From Epiperipatus broadwayi (Eukaryota > Onychophora > Udeonychophora > Euonychophora > Peripatidae): a DNA stretch of 64,000 nt. The stretch lies in NCBI GenBank assembly GCA_028023455.1, contig JAQFVV010012418.1:7745244-7809243 (forward strand). Reading direction: 5' to 3'. Shown here in pieces: positions 25,925 through 39,515 of the stretch; positions within the stretch are counted from its first letter, which is position 1, and every line of letters starts with the position of its first letter. The notes under the pieces were generated by a model that was not told the origin of the DNA, made no database searches, and saw nothing but the letters and a program-made list of their open reading frames with translations. Made by a program: the position numbers and the translations under genes.

Positions 25925-26597
25925 GTTGTCGAGATCATGCAGTGTTCTATGACAAAGATCACACAATTAATTAGGATTGAAAACTCAGAGATGTAATAAG
26001 AATTTTATGGGGAAAGAAATAAAAGAATGATTTTAATAAAAGATTTTTCTTTTTGGAAAAAAATTATATTTATTTATGAATAATTTTAATTAATATTACT
26101 TTTAAAAAATCATGCACACTTTCTTTTAATTAATATTACTTTTAAGTAATATTACTTTTAATTAATATTACTTTTAATTAATATTACTTTTAAAAAATCA
26201 CAAAAAGTTCAATACTGTGAGGCTTATTATCTCATTAATGAAGCAATAGTGCCTATTAATTCAAGTCTTAATTTGAAAACATTTAATCTGCTGAAAAAGT
26301 TCAGATGGTGGGGTCTGGAGCCAAAATATTTTGATTTCCTGATAAAAATATTATCTTTAATTCTAATTGTACAGATCCTTTGAAGATAATAATTAGAAAA
26401 ATCAGAATGATAAAAGCAAGAGACAATAGAATATCATCACAAGATTTATTTAATAGCACATGGGATCTTATTGACATTTGAAGACCAATTTCTACCTATA
26501 GAACTTTAATTTGCATATTGTTTTTTTATACAATATTATGTATTTATTTATTTATTTTTTGGTTTAATAAAGTTTGTTTTTGATATAAAAAAAAATT
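25925..26597 (+). mobile_element. L1/Tx1-like LINE 3' fragment, plus strand
   Basis: Broken plus-strand frames give EFYGERNKRMILIKDF near 25990-26040 (like the FLWGxK block of L1-like proteins). After an inserted minisatellite comes KFRWWGLEPKYFDFLIK near 26290-26345, which parallels KFRFWKLEPKFFDFF in the neighbouring minus-strand element. The 3' end has AATAAAGTTTGTTTTT near 26565, followed by poly(A) at about 26586-26594. It is head-to-head with the element at 23955-25800, with only the (ATT)n(GTT)n tract between. Confidence 0.78.
26084..26196. repeat. 18-bp minisatellite in LINE fragment
   Basis: About five to six copies of TTTTAATTAATATTACTT, some with variant spacers, interrupt the coding remnant of the L1-like fragment. 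A local expansion. Confidence 0.88.
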
Positions 26598-27419
26598 AGT
26601 AATGTATAAATTAAATTTAATAAGAGCGAAATTTTCCTGGTGTTTTAATTTCTCTTTCAAAGCTGATATCAGACTATTTCAAAATCATCTTATGTTTTAT
26701 TCTACTAATTTAAATGCCATTTTATTGAAAATTATCTAAATATATCAGCAATCTACTGTGAAATATTTTTCATTACTACAAAAGTTTTATCTATGTCGAA
26801 AAAAAAATTGTCTTCATATTAAAAAACTTTTTTCTCAATTACTTGCAGTAAAAAATAAGAAAAATATTCTAAAATATAAATTCCAATTATATAAACCAAA
26901 AAAAAAAGTTTTTTTAAAAAAAAAGAAAGGTTAACTATTCATTTACAAAATATTGATTTAAAATATAAAATTACTTCACAATAAATTTTAAAAGTTGTTA
27001 TATGGAAATCTGTTTATTCAAAATTCCCATTTTGTGAATTGATTCATTTGATGTCTTAAAATTTAAAATGTTTTGGAATAAAAAAAAAAGATCTGTACTA
27101 TATTTAAAATAAAATAAAATTATTTTAACTGATGTACTAAGGGTGTTTAGTTTATTCAAATTTTAAATGTTTGATATTTAAATAATATTAACTAGTTAAT
27201 AAATTAAATACTATTTTGTTAGTAAAGTCATCATTGGAAGAGAAATCAATAAAAAATGAAGTAAGTCGTGGTTATAAATTATATAAAGTATGGAACTTTA
27301 AAGTTTATTATTATTTAAATAAGCAAAACATTAAACTTTTAAAATGTATACATATATTGGTGCAAATATGTCTGTCTGTCAGTTATAAATTTATTATTGG
27401 AATTTTATAATATATAGGG
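26598..27419. other. AT-rich non-coding DNA
   Basis: Very AT-rich, with A- and T-runs. No gene recognised. Confidence 0.6.
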
Positions 27420-27775
27420 TATATGAGCACAGACTTTCACATGATCCACCACTATCCACTCTACCTCATAACACTGATATACTTGAACACACACATGTCG
27501 AAAAGACAAATAATTACCAATAGACACATTCCATGCTAAACCAGCAATCATCAATTAATCCAGATTATCATCTCCACACATATATGCAATAAGTGCTCAG
27601 ATATATATTAAGATAGCCAATCTTCATACTTTAATGGACAGGCTTCAATCCATTCCACATTCCAACTCAATCATCCATCCAATTGAAAATCTGATGATGG
27701 AATGCTCAAAGGCCACCCTGAGGCTGAGATTTTCACCACACCCATGTTGACCATATTAAATGCTTTAAGCATTAT
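27420..27775. other. unclassified C-rich block
   Basis: About 350 bases with clearly more C on the plus strand than the flanks, many CCA/CAC/ATC words, and an abrupt return to ATT-rich DNA near 27770. Related words GCAATAAGTGCTCAGATATATAT (27588-27610) and AATAAGTGCTTAATCACAGATATATTTGC (27782-27810) suggest a duplicated end. No open frame or TIR is clear. Probably a repeat of unknown class. Confidence 0.45.
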
Positions 27776-28586
27776 TATTATAATAAGTGCTTAATCACAG
27801 ATATATTTGCATTATTATTATCATTGTTATTTATTAATATTATGATTGATAACAGATAAACATATGTTAAATTTATTTTATTGATTAAAAAGTATTGATC
27901 AAATGTTTACATAACATCTTTATGTATGCAAACATTTAAACATTTGAATGAGAGATAAGTAACACTGAGGGAATTTTATCTTCAAGTGGTTCGAGTGTTT
28001 TTAATTTGTCAACCTTCATATTAGAATTAGCTAAATAATGATGTACCTTATTCATTAAGAGCACAGTCATCACAGTTCATTGTGAAAGATGTACGATAAA
28101 CTGTTTATAAAAAAGGATCTGGTTTATTAATAAAGCTATTTGAATAAAGTCTCCTCCATCATCTAGCTCAATAGACGTATAGTTACTATCAGATAGACAA
28201 GATACATGTAGTATGGAATTTAGATATTGTCTTAAAAACAAATATTTTATCATAATATCGATAAACATTTACAGTGCATAGATGTAGCTCCTAACACCTA
28301 ATAATTTTAAATAAAATGATTATTAAAAGAAATATGGACCATAAATCAATTCTAGAAATATTTTATAATGCCAAACCTTGCTGATACAATTTAAAATTAA
28401 AAATAATTTTCAGATGATTCACAAACTTTCAATAAATAGTGCAATTGTATTTTAAAATTAAACATACACATAGGTTATTTATTTTGTTTATTTGTTTATT
28501 ACTTTGTGTATGTGTGTGCGCTAATTTAATCCAAGTTATAATTTTATTAATAAATACTATTTTATTGTTAATTAGTTGTGTTATAA
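27776..28586. other. AT-rich non-coding DNA
   Basis: No gene recognised. Short frames are AT-driven. Confidence 0.6.
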
Positions 28587-28758
28587 GATTATCTTTATTT
28601 AGAGTCAATATGAAAGATTATATTGATTTGAGTTTGTGTTCAGATTGATTATTTAATTCAATTCCAAAATGAGATTATCTTTATTCAGAGTCAATATGAA
28701 AGATTATATTGATTTGAGTTTGTGTTCAGATTGATTATTTAATTCAGTTCCAAAATGA
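28587..28758. repeat. tandem duplication, unit 86 bp
   Basis: Units 28587-28672 and 28673-28758 share GATTATCTTTATT[T/C]AGAGTC and TCAGATTGATTATTTAATTCA and differ at only about two positions, so it is a recent duplication. Confidence 0.93.
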
Positions 28759-29877
28759 AAGATTGATATAAACATGTTTTCCTTGGGAATGAGGGGCTTT
28801 GAAATGTGTGTATTGGAAGAATTGTCAATTTACACAAATAAGATTGTTCAAATTCTTTTGCAAAAATTTTATTGTTATTAGATGTGACAGTAGACACATA
28901 TGGATTAACTAATGGGTAAAACATATTAAGATGATTCTATAGTAAAGTACATCTTATTTTAAGACTGAATCTTTGCCCAGGGTTGTTTAGCATGAATTAT
29001 TTAAACTTATTTGTTATTTATTATAATTTCATGTTTGGAATTCTCATTAAATGTTTAATTGATCTAGTGACTATTTACATAAAACATAATAAGTTGATGT
29101 GGGAAAATAATTGATAAAAAGAAATAAGTATCCTTACTCAGATAATAAATGGAAAACCACTTATTATCAAGGTCTATGATCATAAACAGTTTGAATTTTC
29201 ATCTCTTTAAACCAGCTGTGGCCATTCAAGATCTATATAAGATCACAGACTCTGATATTAAGCAGCTTTCTATCTATTAGCTGACTGCTGTTTTAAAAAT
29301 AGATTGCTAGTATTCTATTAGTTAATGTTAAGCATTGACAAGGGTAATATATAAATAATGATACTTTTTAAATAAATCTCTAAAAAATAAACATGCTTTA
29401 ACAACTTTGCATAGAGAAATAGTAAAGAAGCATTGCACAGCAGAGTTTCCAATCTGGGTATGTCTAATATATATTCATTAATGAACAGTGGAGTAGGTTT
29501 TAAACAATTTTCCCAAAGTCCCTCTTAGAAAAAAAATGGAGAAGCAAATGCCCTCATCGAACTTGTCAATTATTTGTGATGAGAATTTGAGAACTTGGCC
29601 ATCTTTATTTTACTGTCTAGCTAAGAAATAACTAGATACATTTTACTAATCAACATTTGATTTATCTTGATTGACACGGGTTCACTATCTGAAAGAAAAA
29701 TGCTAAGCTTGTTGAAAAAATTTCTTACTCAACCTCGATTGTAAAAATGGTGTAAGCACTTGCATTAATATTACTCTGTAGAATCTACATTTTTAACTAA
29801 TTCAAATGATTTCATTTTAAACCATTAAGCATCACATGATTACCATCTCTTATACTAGCACATAATTGTTTATAAAC
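28759..29877. other. AT-rich non-coding DNA
   Basis: No gene recognised. Sequence at about 29825-29900 is repeated near 62435-62510 and is described with the TIR element. Confidence 0.6.
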
Positions 29878-30048
29878 AAAGGCAAAACTTTCCATACAGT
29901 AGTGCCACCCTGTGCTAACCAGAGTAAACTAGTCTGGGGATATTGGATAAGTAGGCATTAGATAGGGATTTTATGCACAAGCCTTCTGGCATCCATTGAT
30001 TATTCTGGTTGGCACAGAGTGGCACTACGTATGGAAAGTTTTGCCTTT
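29878..30048. mobile_element. short TIR element (MITE-like)
   Basis: The left arm 29878-29926 (AAAGGCAAAACTTTCCATAC...) and right arm 30001-30048 (...GTATGGAAAGTTTTGCCTTT) are inverted copies of about 48 bp, with roughly 44 positions matching, separated by about 75 bp. There is no coding capacity. TTATAA occurs just outside both arms (in GTTTATAAAC on the left and GATTATAATT on the right), a possible target duplication. A solitary relative of the left flank and arm lies at 62435-62510. Confidence 0.75.
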
Positions 30049-32904
30049 GATTATAATTTCATTTCATTGACTTTATTAAGATTTGCTACTGTAATTAATT
30101 TTGTCACTACAATATATAGTATTCATGTGAAAATTTTCATCTAAAGTTTTAAAAAATATGCAATATTTTCAATTTGCTATTTTATTAACTATTAATTTAA
30201 CTAAAAATAATATGCATTTTTATATTGCTTTTATATGACTTCTTACCTTTCTACAAATATATATATATATATTCTCATTTCAATTAAAGATATATTATGT
30301 TTATTTTTGTTTAATACTAACTTTTGATAAGTGAATAAATGACACCAGTAAATAGAGATTGCTTATTTGAATTAAAGCATAATGGCTTTTTAAAGCAGTA
30401 ATGGTGCTTCACTTGGCATTCATGATCTTTCAATAGATTGCAACGTCATTTCTACATTCATTTTGAAAATATATATAAGCTTTTGCTCTTGTACTTTTTG
30501 CAACTTCATTTTACCAATAACTATTTTAATTTCATTTGATTTTTTTTTTAATATCACATTTTCTTGCTAAAATAAATTGATATCTGGACTATCTGCAAAA
30601 GTTATAGCATAGTGTGCATGGATATGTATATATGAGTACACTATTTGATTGTAGATAAAGTTTCTACATTTACTGTAAATATAATGAGACAACATATGAA
30701 TAAATTTACTCAATTAATTACACCTCTAAAAAATTCTAATATGATACAATATGAATTGGACTTATTAAAATTAATATATCCTATAATGTTCAGTTTAATG
30801 CCAAAACTGGATTGATATTTAAACTGCAGGTAATCTAGTAAAATTGTGTGTGTGTAAAATATGTTAGTAAAGATAATATATAACTATGGACAATGCTTGA
30901 TAAGTTTTGGTGTAAAGAATTATTAGTCAGACCACTTGAAAATAAATCTACAATTAGAGATTCTATTTCTAAGAATATTAAATGCTTTAATTTTCACCTG
31001 CTTACATATATATATATATATTAGTTTGTTATGAGGGAATAAACTATTGTTTAAGTTTTAATTGTGATTGATGTTTTCTTTGTTATAAATCTATTGATGC
31101 TTCCTGGTTGGTATTGTAAATAACACTCCTCAAAATATAGCAGATTGACATTGATAAAGTAGACTGATGCAGTAAGATAGTTTTTAAAAACTCTGAATAA
31201 ATGGAAGCAGATGTTATGTGTCAAGAAATAAACCATACAATGAGGTAGAAAGTGAAGAGAATTTTTTTTAGCAGCAGTATATTAGCTCATTTACTATTGT
31301 TCTTTATAAAAAGAATGTTGTGGCTAAACTTTAACAAAAAAAATGGCATTGAACAATAGTTCAAAAAATTTTATCTCTCATATCCATCACTCTATCTTCA
31401 CATTTAAGCACATCTAGAAAATGGCATGATTATGTTAATTAATTTAGATAAAGCATATACAATTTTATAGTTGACAACAAACAGTTGATGCATATTGCTC
31501 ATCATTTGACTCATTAGCAGCATATACAATATGTATAAAGTGATTAGTGGGAATATAGGTGAAGATCCAATTGTTTAATATTTCTAGCTATCTAATTAGG
31601 AAACACTGTAAAAAGTTGTGCATAGTAAGAAACAATCGTTTGAGCTTTCTATACTGCTGGATAGTTGTGATATAATGGAGTTAAGATGACAGGTGCACTG
31701 ATAAAAACCAAAAAAATTGAAAATGCATCTTGCAATATTAAATCCCCTCTTTATGCAAGTCGAAGAAATTGTCAGATTTATATGATATGTTTTAATTTTA
31801 AAGGATAATTTTTACTCATTCATATTTTTAATCATATCCCAATTTATTATATGATACTAAATTATCCACTATGCAAAGCAGAGATAATTATAGACTCATT
31901 TTGAAATTTATATGGATTTATTATCATTATAAATGCAAAACTGGATACATAAATTTATGACAATTGTATTAAAATATCAATAATAAATAAGAATGAATTT
32001 AAGCATTTTCTGCTACAAATTTAAAGCTTAATATCTTTAATCAATTCCTAAATTAAAACAAACAAATGGATTTCATAGGAGATTAGACTATGAGTGTACT
32101 CAGGATGAAATTTGATTGTAACCATGTAATATATAACATCTACTGTTTTACAGTAAATGATAGACATTAGAGAGTGATTACTTATTTATAATATTTCAGT
32201 GAAGCTAGCAATAGCATATATGGATGTGTGTGTATATGTAAAAATGATTTTAGAATGAAAACATAGTATTTCGTTTGGAAGTCTTTAATTTACATCTTCG
32301 AAGATATTGGCGGAGAATTTTTTTTATTCCATTCTTAGTGTATAAATTCGCTTGGGTTTTTTTTTTTTATATACATAATGGTTATTTTGTGAAATGTCTA
32401 AAGAAAAAAAAAGGTGGTTCAAAACTAAAGTAAGGACGTCTTCTTGGAACGTCTGCTGGTTTTCTCCATTTCCTTTACAAACTAAAGCGTTGATAGATAA
32501 AATAGAAAATGAAAAATGCAAACCGACTGTGTTGATCAATCATGAGAAAAATTGTTTTTCAAACTACTTCGCAGCTAACTTTTTATATTTACTTACTTCA
32601 TCTTAAATCTTGTGTAAAAACGTTCAAATTTATTATTGAAATACAATATATATATATTTAATTATATATTGTTTATAGTGAAATATTTTATAAATATAAA
32701 AGATTATTTATAAAATCAAAAATACGGCTTTGGGGGGGGGGGGGATTCTTCTATGTTCATACTTTCTAGAAATAATACAATTTTCCATTTTGCTTTGTAT
32801 AACCATTAAAGAAGTAATATCAACAAAAGTGATAAAGGTGTTTATATTAAATGAAAATTTTCGAATATACAGTATATATAGTATTTCAGTATTATTATTT
32901 TTTA
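30049..32904. other. AT-rich non-coding DNA
   Basis: No gene recognised. (TA)n near 30257 and 31006. A 13-G run at 32732-32744 is unusual in this context and may be length-variable. Confidence 0.6.
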
Positions 32905-35150
32905 ATAATAAAAAAACTTTATTAACAAAATAAATATTTACAATTTGTACAAGTAATTAAACAAATGTTAAATTTAAATTACAAATTTATATATCAAAAT
33001 CCCGAAGGATTTGATATATTCCACTGTTAAGGCAAGAAGGTTCCAGGCTATTAAATAGTTATTTTCAACTCAAGGGGATAGACTCGTATCAATAACCCAG
33101 GAGAAGTATTCAAACACATCTAGCAAGTGCTGACTGGGTGACAACTCAAATAAGCCAAACACGTGACAAAATGTTTGGTTAGCCTAGGATAAAAGGCAAT
33201 CAAATAAATTTATCATTTCACTCAAGGCAAACATTTATCTCATAGCTTCACATAAAATCGATCCATCATCTTCCTTGGCAAGTATCTCAGACACTGGTTG
33301 AAGTAGGTTTTCCAATCACTATCCAGTTTTCTTAGCCAATTGAATTGCTTGTTATCGAATATCATCATACATCTTATTGCCCATATAATTTTATGGTTAT
33401 GCACAATTACCATTGCATTGTGGGGGCTAAATTTCACAATGTTTGCCTAAGTAGACATTTTAAGTTTACAAATGACTTGTGGAACACTCTAGATCTTACC
33501 TGCACAAATGCCAGACATTCTTCAAATAGGTGCTGAAACATTTCATTACTAGATTTGCATAGTAAACAGATTGGATCCAAATTCATATGTAGACTTTCAT
33601 TAATTACCTTACCCATTGGAATTAAGTCATTTACCAGTTTGAAAATAAATTTCAAGTAGGAAAGAGGGGCATATATATAGTGCAATTTTTTCAACACAAT
33701 TTTTTTTATATATCCAACCATGCATTACCATTACATTTAAGATGATTTATTATGTCTTTATATTTAATACCCTCCAAACTGGACACATTCAAATCAACCC
33801 ACAGATCCCTATAAGCAATGGACAGGTCAATTATAAAAGATCCTCCCTCATGTCTAATTTCATTTAGAGTGCCAGTGTGATTAACTGAAGTTCCTAAGAA
33901 TTGACTTTTTTGATTATGTTAATATATAAACTTGCCTTGATGTAAGATATGTATAGTCCAGGTTCAACAAGGCCAAGACCTCCCTTTTCTATTGGCATTT
34001 GCAAGATTGATATTGGGATCCATTTTGAAGCCCTACTCCAGACATATTTCTTTGTGAACTGATTTATTCTGAGTATTGTTTTGTTATATAAAGCCACCCA
34101 GGGGACATAATATGACAAGATCTTTGATACAATGGCATTAAAAATTAATGCTCTTGTAACTTCATATAATTTAAGCAAAGAAAATTTACTTATTTTATCT
34201 TCAATTTTTGTAATAATAAATTTATTCAAGTATCTGTTCATCTTTGTCTTGGACATATATAATCATATCCCAAGAAGGCAAATAGGAGAGCCAAAAAGTT
34301 AGATGGCATTTTTTTACCTGTAGCTAATTGCCCAGCTGCAGACTTTATTGGTTGAATAACTGAGCCAGTTACAGCCTGAAAATTCTTTAGATATTCATCA
34401 CAACTTGGATATTGTAGCTGTTTTGAAATATTATTATAATATCATCAATGAATGCAGTTATGGCTATCTGCACTCCCAAATGTGGGAGATAAAGACCAGG
34501 GATAGGGTTTTCAATCTTGTGAATGAAAAGGTCTATATAGACATTAAACAGAAGAGTGGCTAGTGGAGAATCTTGAGGAAGTCCCCTCTTCGGGATAAAA
34601 AAAATCAGATCTTCATGAAAGTTTTTAAGGAAAATTCTACTATTTCTAATATAATTTTCAACTGCATTCACCAATCATGTATGCTCCGGGATTAAAAAGT
34701 GGAGGGCCTGAATCAAATATGGCCAGTTAACTAGGTCAAAGGCAGGCCTAAAATCGATTTGAATAGCATAATATTCAGTTAGGTTTAAATCCTTGCTATA
34801 TATAATGGCCTTTTAAATTTTTAAGGCTGTGTTTTATGTACGTCTATCCTTAATGAAATAGTGAGCAGATGATATTCTAGTGTTGATAAGGTGATGCAAT
34901 TTCTTCAAGAGAATTCTAGACAGAATCTTTGAATCGATATTTTCTACAGAAATATGTTTCAGATCATCAATTGATAGCTTTTGCATTAATTTGACTTTTC
35001 TGAGGCTAAAGATTACACTGTTGATCATAAAGGGCCACTCAATTCTCTGACAACACAATTGATTACAAAATATTCACATTGCAAATTTGAAGCCTAGTCA
35101 AGCTGTTTATAAACAGAGACTGGGATTGTGTCATTAGCCATTTTTGAGGT
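32905..35150 (-). mobile_element. L1/Tx1-like LINE, 5'-truncated, minus strand
   Basis: Reading down from about 35060, the minus strand encodes ENIDSKILSRILLKKLHHLI and SSAHYFIKDRRT (RT blocks 1-2), an Asp-containing block A near 34740, then RGLPQDSPLATLLFNVYIDL and an AFIDDIIIIF catalytic box near 34440-34470. The C-terminal half has a KYVWSRASKWIPISILQMP segment, then GGLGLVEPGLY, and a CLLCKSSNEMFQHLFEECLAF motif near 33540-33590. These are typical of the L1/Tx1 superfamily. A 3' AATAAA (plus-strand TTTATT at 32918-32923) precedes an A-rich end containing TAATAATA. Several frameshifts and stops break it. YADD is IDD here, so at least one catalytic Asp pair is kept. No endonuclease region remains. 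Confidence 0.87.
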
Positions 35151-38100
35151 TTTGTTTTGTTTTTATATTTTTTTTATTTTCAATTACTGTTAAATTTGAT
35201 AATTTTTTTGATTGTGATGAGAGAGGGATATAAAATTAAATAATATTCGCACTTATGTAATTTTTAGCAATAATTTTAAATTACCTGCAATATACCTAAT
35301 GGGAAAAACTACAAAAAAAAAAAAAACGAGAGAGAACAATTTAAGATTGTGAATAGCATAAATGTTCCGATGCTGCTGCCAGTATCTGAATAATGCCTTT
35401 TGATGCAGTGACTTGTATATCCACTTGCTAACTTTCTGGAGTTTAAACCCTGATTAAGTGAGCCTTTGAAATGTTTTCAGGTTATAAAAAGACAAAGTGT
35501 TTTTTTTTTTTTCAGAAATCCAACTCGTAACAACTCAGGTAAGAGAGCAAAAAAATACAATTCAATTTGGATTGATCAAATCAGTATTAATGTGTTGACT
35601 TGTTGCATTCACCATTAATGGAGAGATCTCTTAATTTTACACTTTTGATGTGTTGTTTTAATTTTGATTTTACTCTTTTGTTATCTAATTAACAATTTGA
35701 CTCAGTTATAGAATGGCTTTGACTCAGTTATAGAATGGCTTAACTAGGGAGCTATTTTCATTTGACAGAAAAACAAAAAGCCTGATGTTCTCCCCTTTTT
35801 TTTAACCTGAAAACTATTCTAGTAGTATACTATTATAATAACTTTCCGTAGTAATCAATATGCTAGCATTATATGCCAATGACTTTGCCTTCAAGACAAA
35901 GTGGGCTTGAACGTCTTATAGGTAGAACAAAAGAAAAATAAATTTGGATCTTTTTTTTCCATACCTGCCTCAATTGTTTTACATTTAGAATAAAAAACAA
36001 GTTTAATAGGAATGTAGTCCATTATGGGTGAATATTTTTTTTAATATATTCATAAGTTCGGAAAAAGCACATGGTGGTAATAAATAAAGACAACAAGCTC
36101 TTGATACCAATTCATTTTTAATCAAAGATGCCAAAGAAAATATATTGTGGAGTTATTAGAAGTATCCTTTAAACAGCACAGAATGCAATAGCATAACTAG
36201 ATTCATAAAAGTTATTAATGAAGAAAAGTTACTGTTACTACTATCTATTAAAAAAGCTCAGAAATAAAATATCTTTTTCATTTTATTGTGAGAAACAAAT
36301 CAAGCCACAAACTTCAATATTTCATAAATATTATCAAATCATCAGAGATTCCAAAATGACAAATCATTTATTATGTAATAGAGAGCTATTACATAAGTAT
36401 ATCTAATGAGTCATTATAAGTTACAGATGATAAATTAATTCTTTAGTATTAAATGATGTTCATATGTCAGAAATCTAGAAATCTAAACTTTTTTTTCCCT
36501 AGAATCGCTTTTCTTCAGACTATGAATAAAGTGCACTCTATATGTTTAGCAAAGATCAAGATTATACATATACTCACACAGAATGACCATAAATTATCCT
36601 ATAAATTGTTAGTATTATAACCAGTAGTATAGAGATGATAAAAAGTCAAGAATGGTTATTGTGCTTTTAAATATTTATAAAGATGGGTTTTCTTTTATAA
36701 TAGAATTAGAAGTAAACCAATTAAAATGATAGAGGTCCTAACTAAGCAATTAAGATTAAAGACTATTCTGACAACCATTGAATCACCTTAAAGGAATGGG
36801 AAAATACTGGGGTAATAAAGATATGGATTTCGGAATACAATGGAAAAGATACGCTAGGAAAAATAAGATCAAAAATATAAAGATATTGAAAGAAATTAAG
36901 AGGAAAATAATTATTTATTGTGGAAACTGTACTGCACATTAACGTAGAGGAATTTATTATTTAATAGTGAAGATCATAAATGTGAAAAAAGATAAAAAAA
37001 ATTGCTTTATAATTTTAAGAAAAGTTATCAAATAAAGGAAGAGAAATTTAACTATTAGGGCTATAAAATGATAAGGCGTCAACTGATATTTAGTCAATTT
37101 AAATAACGAATACAACAAAATTACATTTTAAAAAGATTTCTCTTAATATCTCAGAGAATGGGTATGACAATTGTTTGTGTTTATGTGTTAATATATATAG
37201 AAAACAGTGTGTCTGTAAAAGAAAATATTCTTTAGTTAGATCAGATTATAATAATTTTCTTGTTTTATAAACTACAGGAGTAACTACTTACATGAGATAT
37301 AGTAAATATTTAGAAATTATACAAATTGAAAATGTGAACATTGTTTGATTGTCAAAATTATCGTATCTCTTGTCTGATTTTAGCGTTTCATAATACTTTT
37401 AAACTTAATTAATCTACTATTATATTTGTTGTTGTATTGTTCATCTTTGCATATTACTATTCTTTGTATTTTTATAATCATTATCAATTTATTTGATTTA
37501 ATAAAACTTTAATTATTTACCTATGTCACATGGAGTATACTTAAATTAATATCTGCAAAGAACTTATGTTAATATGGCTGTGAATAATTGTGGATGTGCT
37601 AATAAATAATTATGTTTATACAACAGACATTTTTATATTCTCTGTTTAAAAGTTAGTATTCTTTTGAAGGTAAAGCATTCTACTCTTGGCAGTTCTGATC
37701 ATAACAATGGGTAGCTATGGATATTTCAAAACTAAAAAAAATGAAATTTGGAGAAGATAGTTTGGCTTGACATGTAGCACTTGCCTTGGGTGGCTAATGA
37801 TAATATGAATTACACCAAGAAATCATTGTTTTAATCAAGTTCATGACTTCTTAATTAAACTAGAATTCACTTGACTTCCTCATACATTTTATTATTACAC
37901 AGGAACTAAAAGAGCAAGGATAATTTCATTTAATCATTGATAAATATATTCTGCAATCGAAAAACAAAAAAGGACTAGGTTGTTATTTACTTCAAACCAT
38001 TTTTAAGATATTTTTTTAAAACCTATAATACTTTTACTGCTAAAGATGTTAATTATTAGTACTGAATTGCAACTTTAGTAAACGTCATCAAAATAAATAA

Positions 38101-39374
38101 ATAAAACAATCAATACTAATACATTAAAGTTGAGTTTTGGAATGCCAGTACTTGAATGACAGCTAAATCCCCATTTCCCGCATGTTTAGTCTTTTTGCAT
38201 ATTTATTTGATAAAGTGTAGTGCTAGCTTTTAATGTTTTTTGCAGTATATAACCACTATACTTTATGTTAGTCATATTTTTCCAATGAAAGCACTCAATA
38301 TTTACACGTTTTTACAGCAAAAACTATGTTCTCAAGTTTACCACAAAATACTTTCTTAAGAAGTCTATTATATTTTCATTTGTTTCTCTTATATAATCCA
38401 ATGAATTATTTTGAAGTAGTCCTGTAATGCATCCAATAAATTGATGATTCTATACATTAGTTTTATGATCTTGGCATTGTATAATTTGAGTGTTATGAAA
38501 CATCCCTAAATGATTTTTTTTTCTAGCTTTTTTATGTCCAGTAGGGGATTCAGATCTCAAATGTAACCATTATTTAGTTATATTGTACACATAAACTTAT
38601 TTTTTTGACGTTAAAATTTAAAATTTCAGAAATAAAGATTTTTTTTTTTGTTAAGTGTGTGTAACCATGGTAACAAAATTTTAAGTTAAAATTAACGATT
38701 ATTATATTTTTTTCTTTCGCGAAATTGTTGTGTAGGTCGGTATAAACAGTTTATCTTATTTATTTCATTAAAAATAATTGCTCGTTAATATATCTTTTCT
38801 CAACAAATTTAATTACTTTGAAAAATCGACATCACATACTTTTAATTAATCTAAAGTTTTGTAATTAATAAACATATTTCGTGTTTCAAAACTTTGTTGC
38901 TGTATGTATTTATGTACTATAAAAATAAACATCTGCTTTGTATTTACAATTATAAATTATTTTATTAAATTATACTTCTGATATGTCAAATTCTGAAGAA
39001 ATTAATAAAAAATGGATTTATTAAAAGAGTTGATTGAGCAGATTGCTCATCGGTAAAATAATTTTCTATTAAGCAAAAGTTTCTCTTTTAATTTCCCAAT
39101 GGGAAACTAAAAAAAAGTAATTTAGATGTTTGATATGAAGCAAATGCTCCAATAGATCGATTATTAGCCTTGTTAAATGTATACATTCCAAAATGATAGA
39201 TCTAAGAGTCTCCGTGAATATCCAAAAATAAACTTCAAAAATATTTGGAATATACAAAGTTCCGATTATAGTTATTAAATTGCGTCATGCAAAATGACGC
39301 CTAAAAACTCTATTGTCGTTCATACCAACGCATTCTTACATAAAAAGAAGCTGAGCTTATAGTCAGAATTGCTG
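35151..39374. other. AT-rich non-coding DNA
   Basis: No gene found. A more balanced stretch at 35350-35480 has a GGAGTTTAAACCC motif resembling a degraded tRNA B-box, possibly an old SINE, but without an A-box that I can support. A 27-base direct repeat (CTCAGTTATAGAATGGCTT) occurs near 35700-35740. Confidence 0.6.
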
Positions 39375-39515
39375 TGTTTTTAATTAATTTTTTTTTTTTT
39401 TTAATTGTCATAGCCTCGGCCGGGACGCGAATCCGCAACCCGGGCAACTGCCTGCTAGTGCAAGGCAGTCGCGCTGACCTCTCGACCACCAATGCAAGAC
39501 TGTTTTTAATTAATT
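39375..39515 (-). mobile_element. tRNA-derived SINE with perfect TSD (copy 3)
   Basis: Minus-strand SINE body at 39500-39390, flanked by identical 15-bp repeats TGTTTTTAATTAATT (39375-39389 and 39501-39515). On the minus strand it reads TTGGTGGTCGAGAGGTCAGC (A-box TGGTCGAGAGG matches consensus fully), then a B-box-like GGATTCGCGTCCC, then GGCCGAGGCTATGACA and poly(A). The perfect TSD and strong GC content make this the youngest of the three copies in the window. Confidence 0.93.

Noticed and set aside
39310-39492. 60-codon minus-strand frame
   Set aside because: It is a read-through of the tRNA-derived SINE and its A-rich tail.
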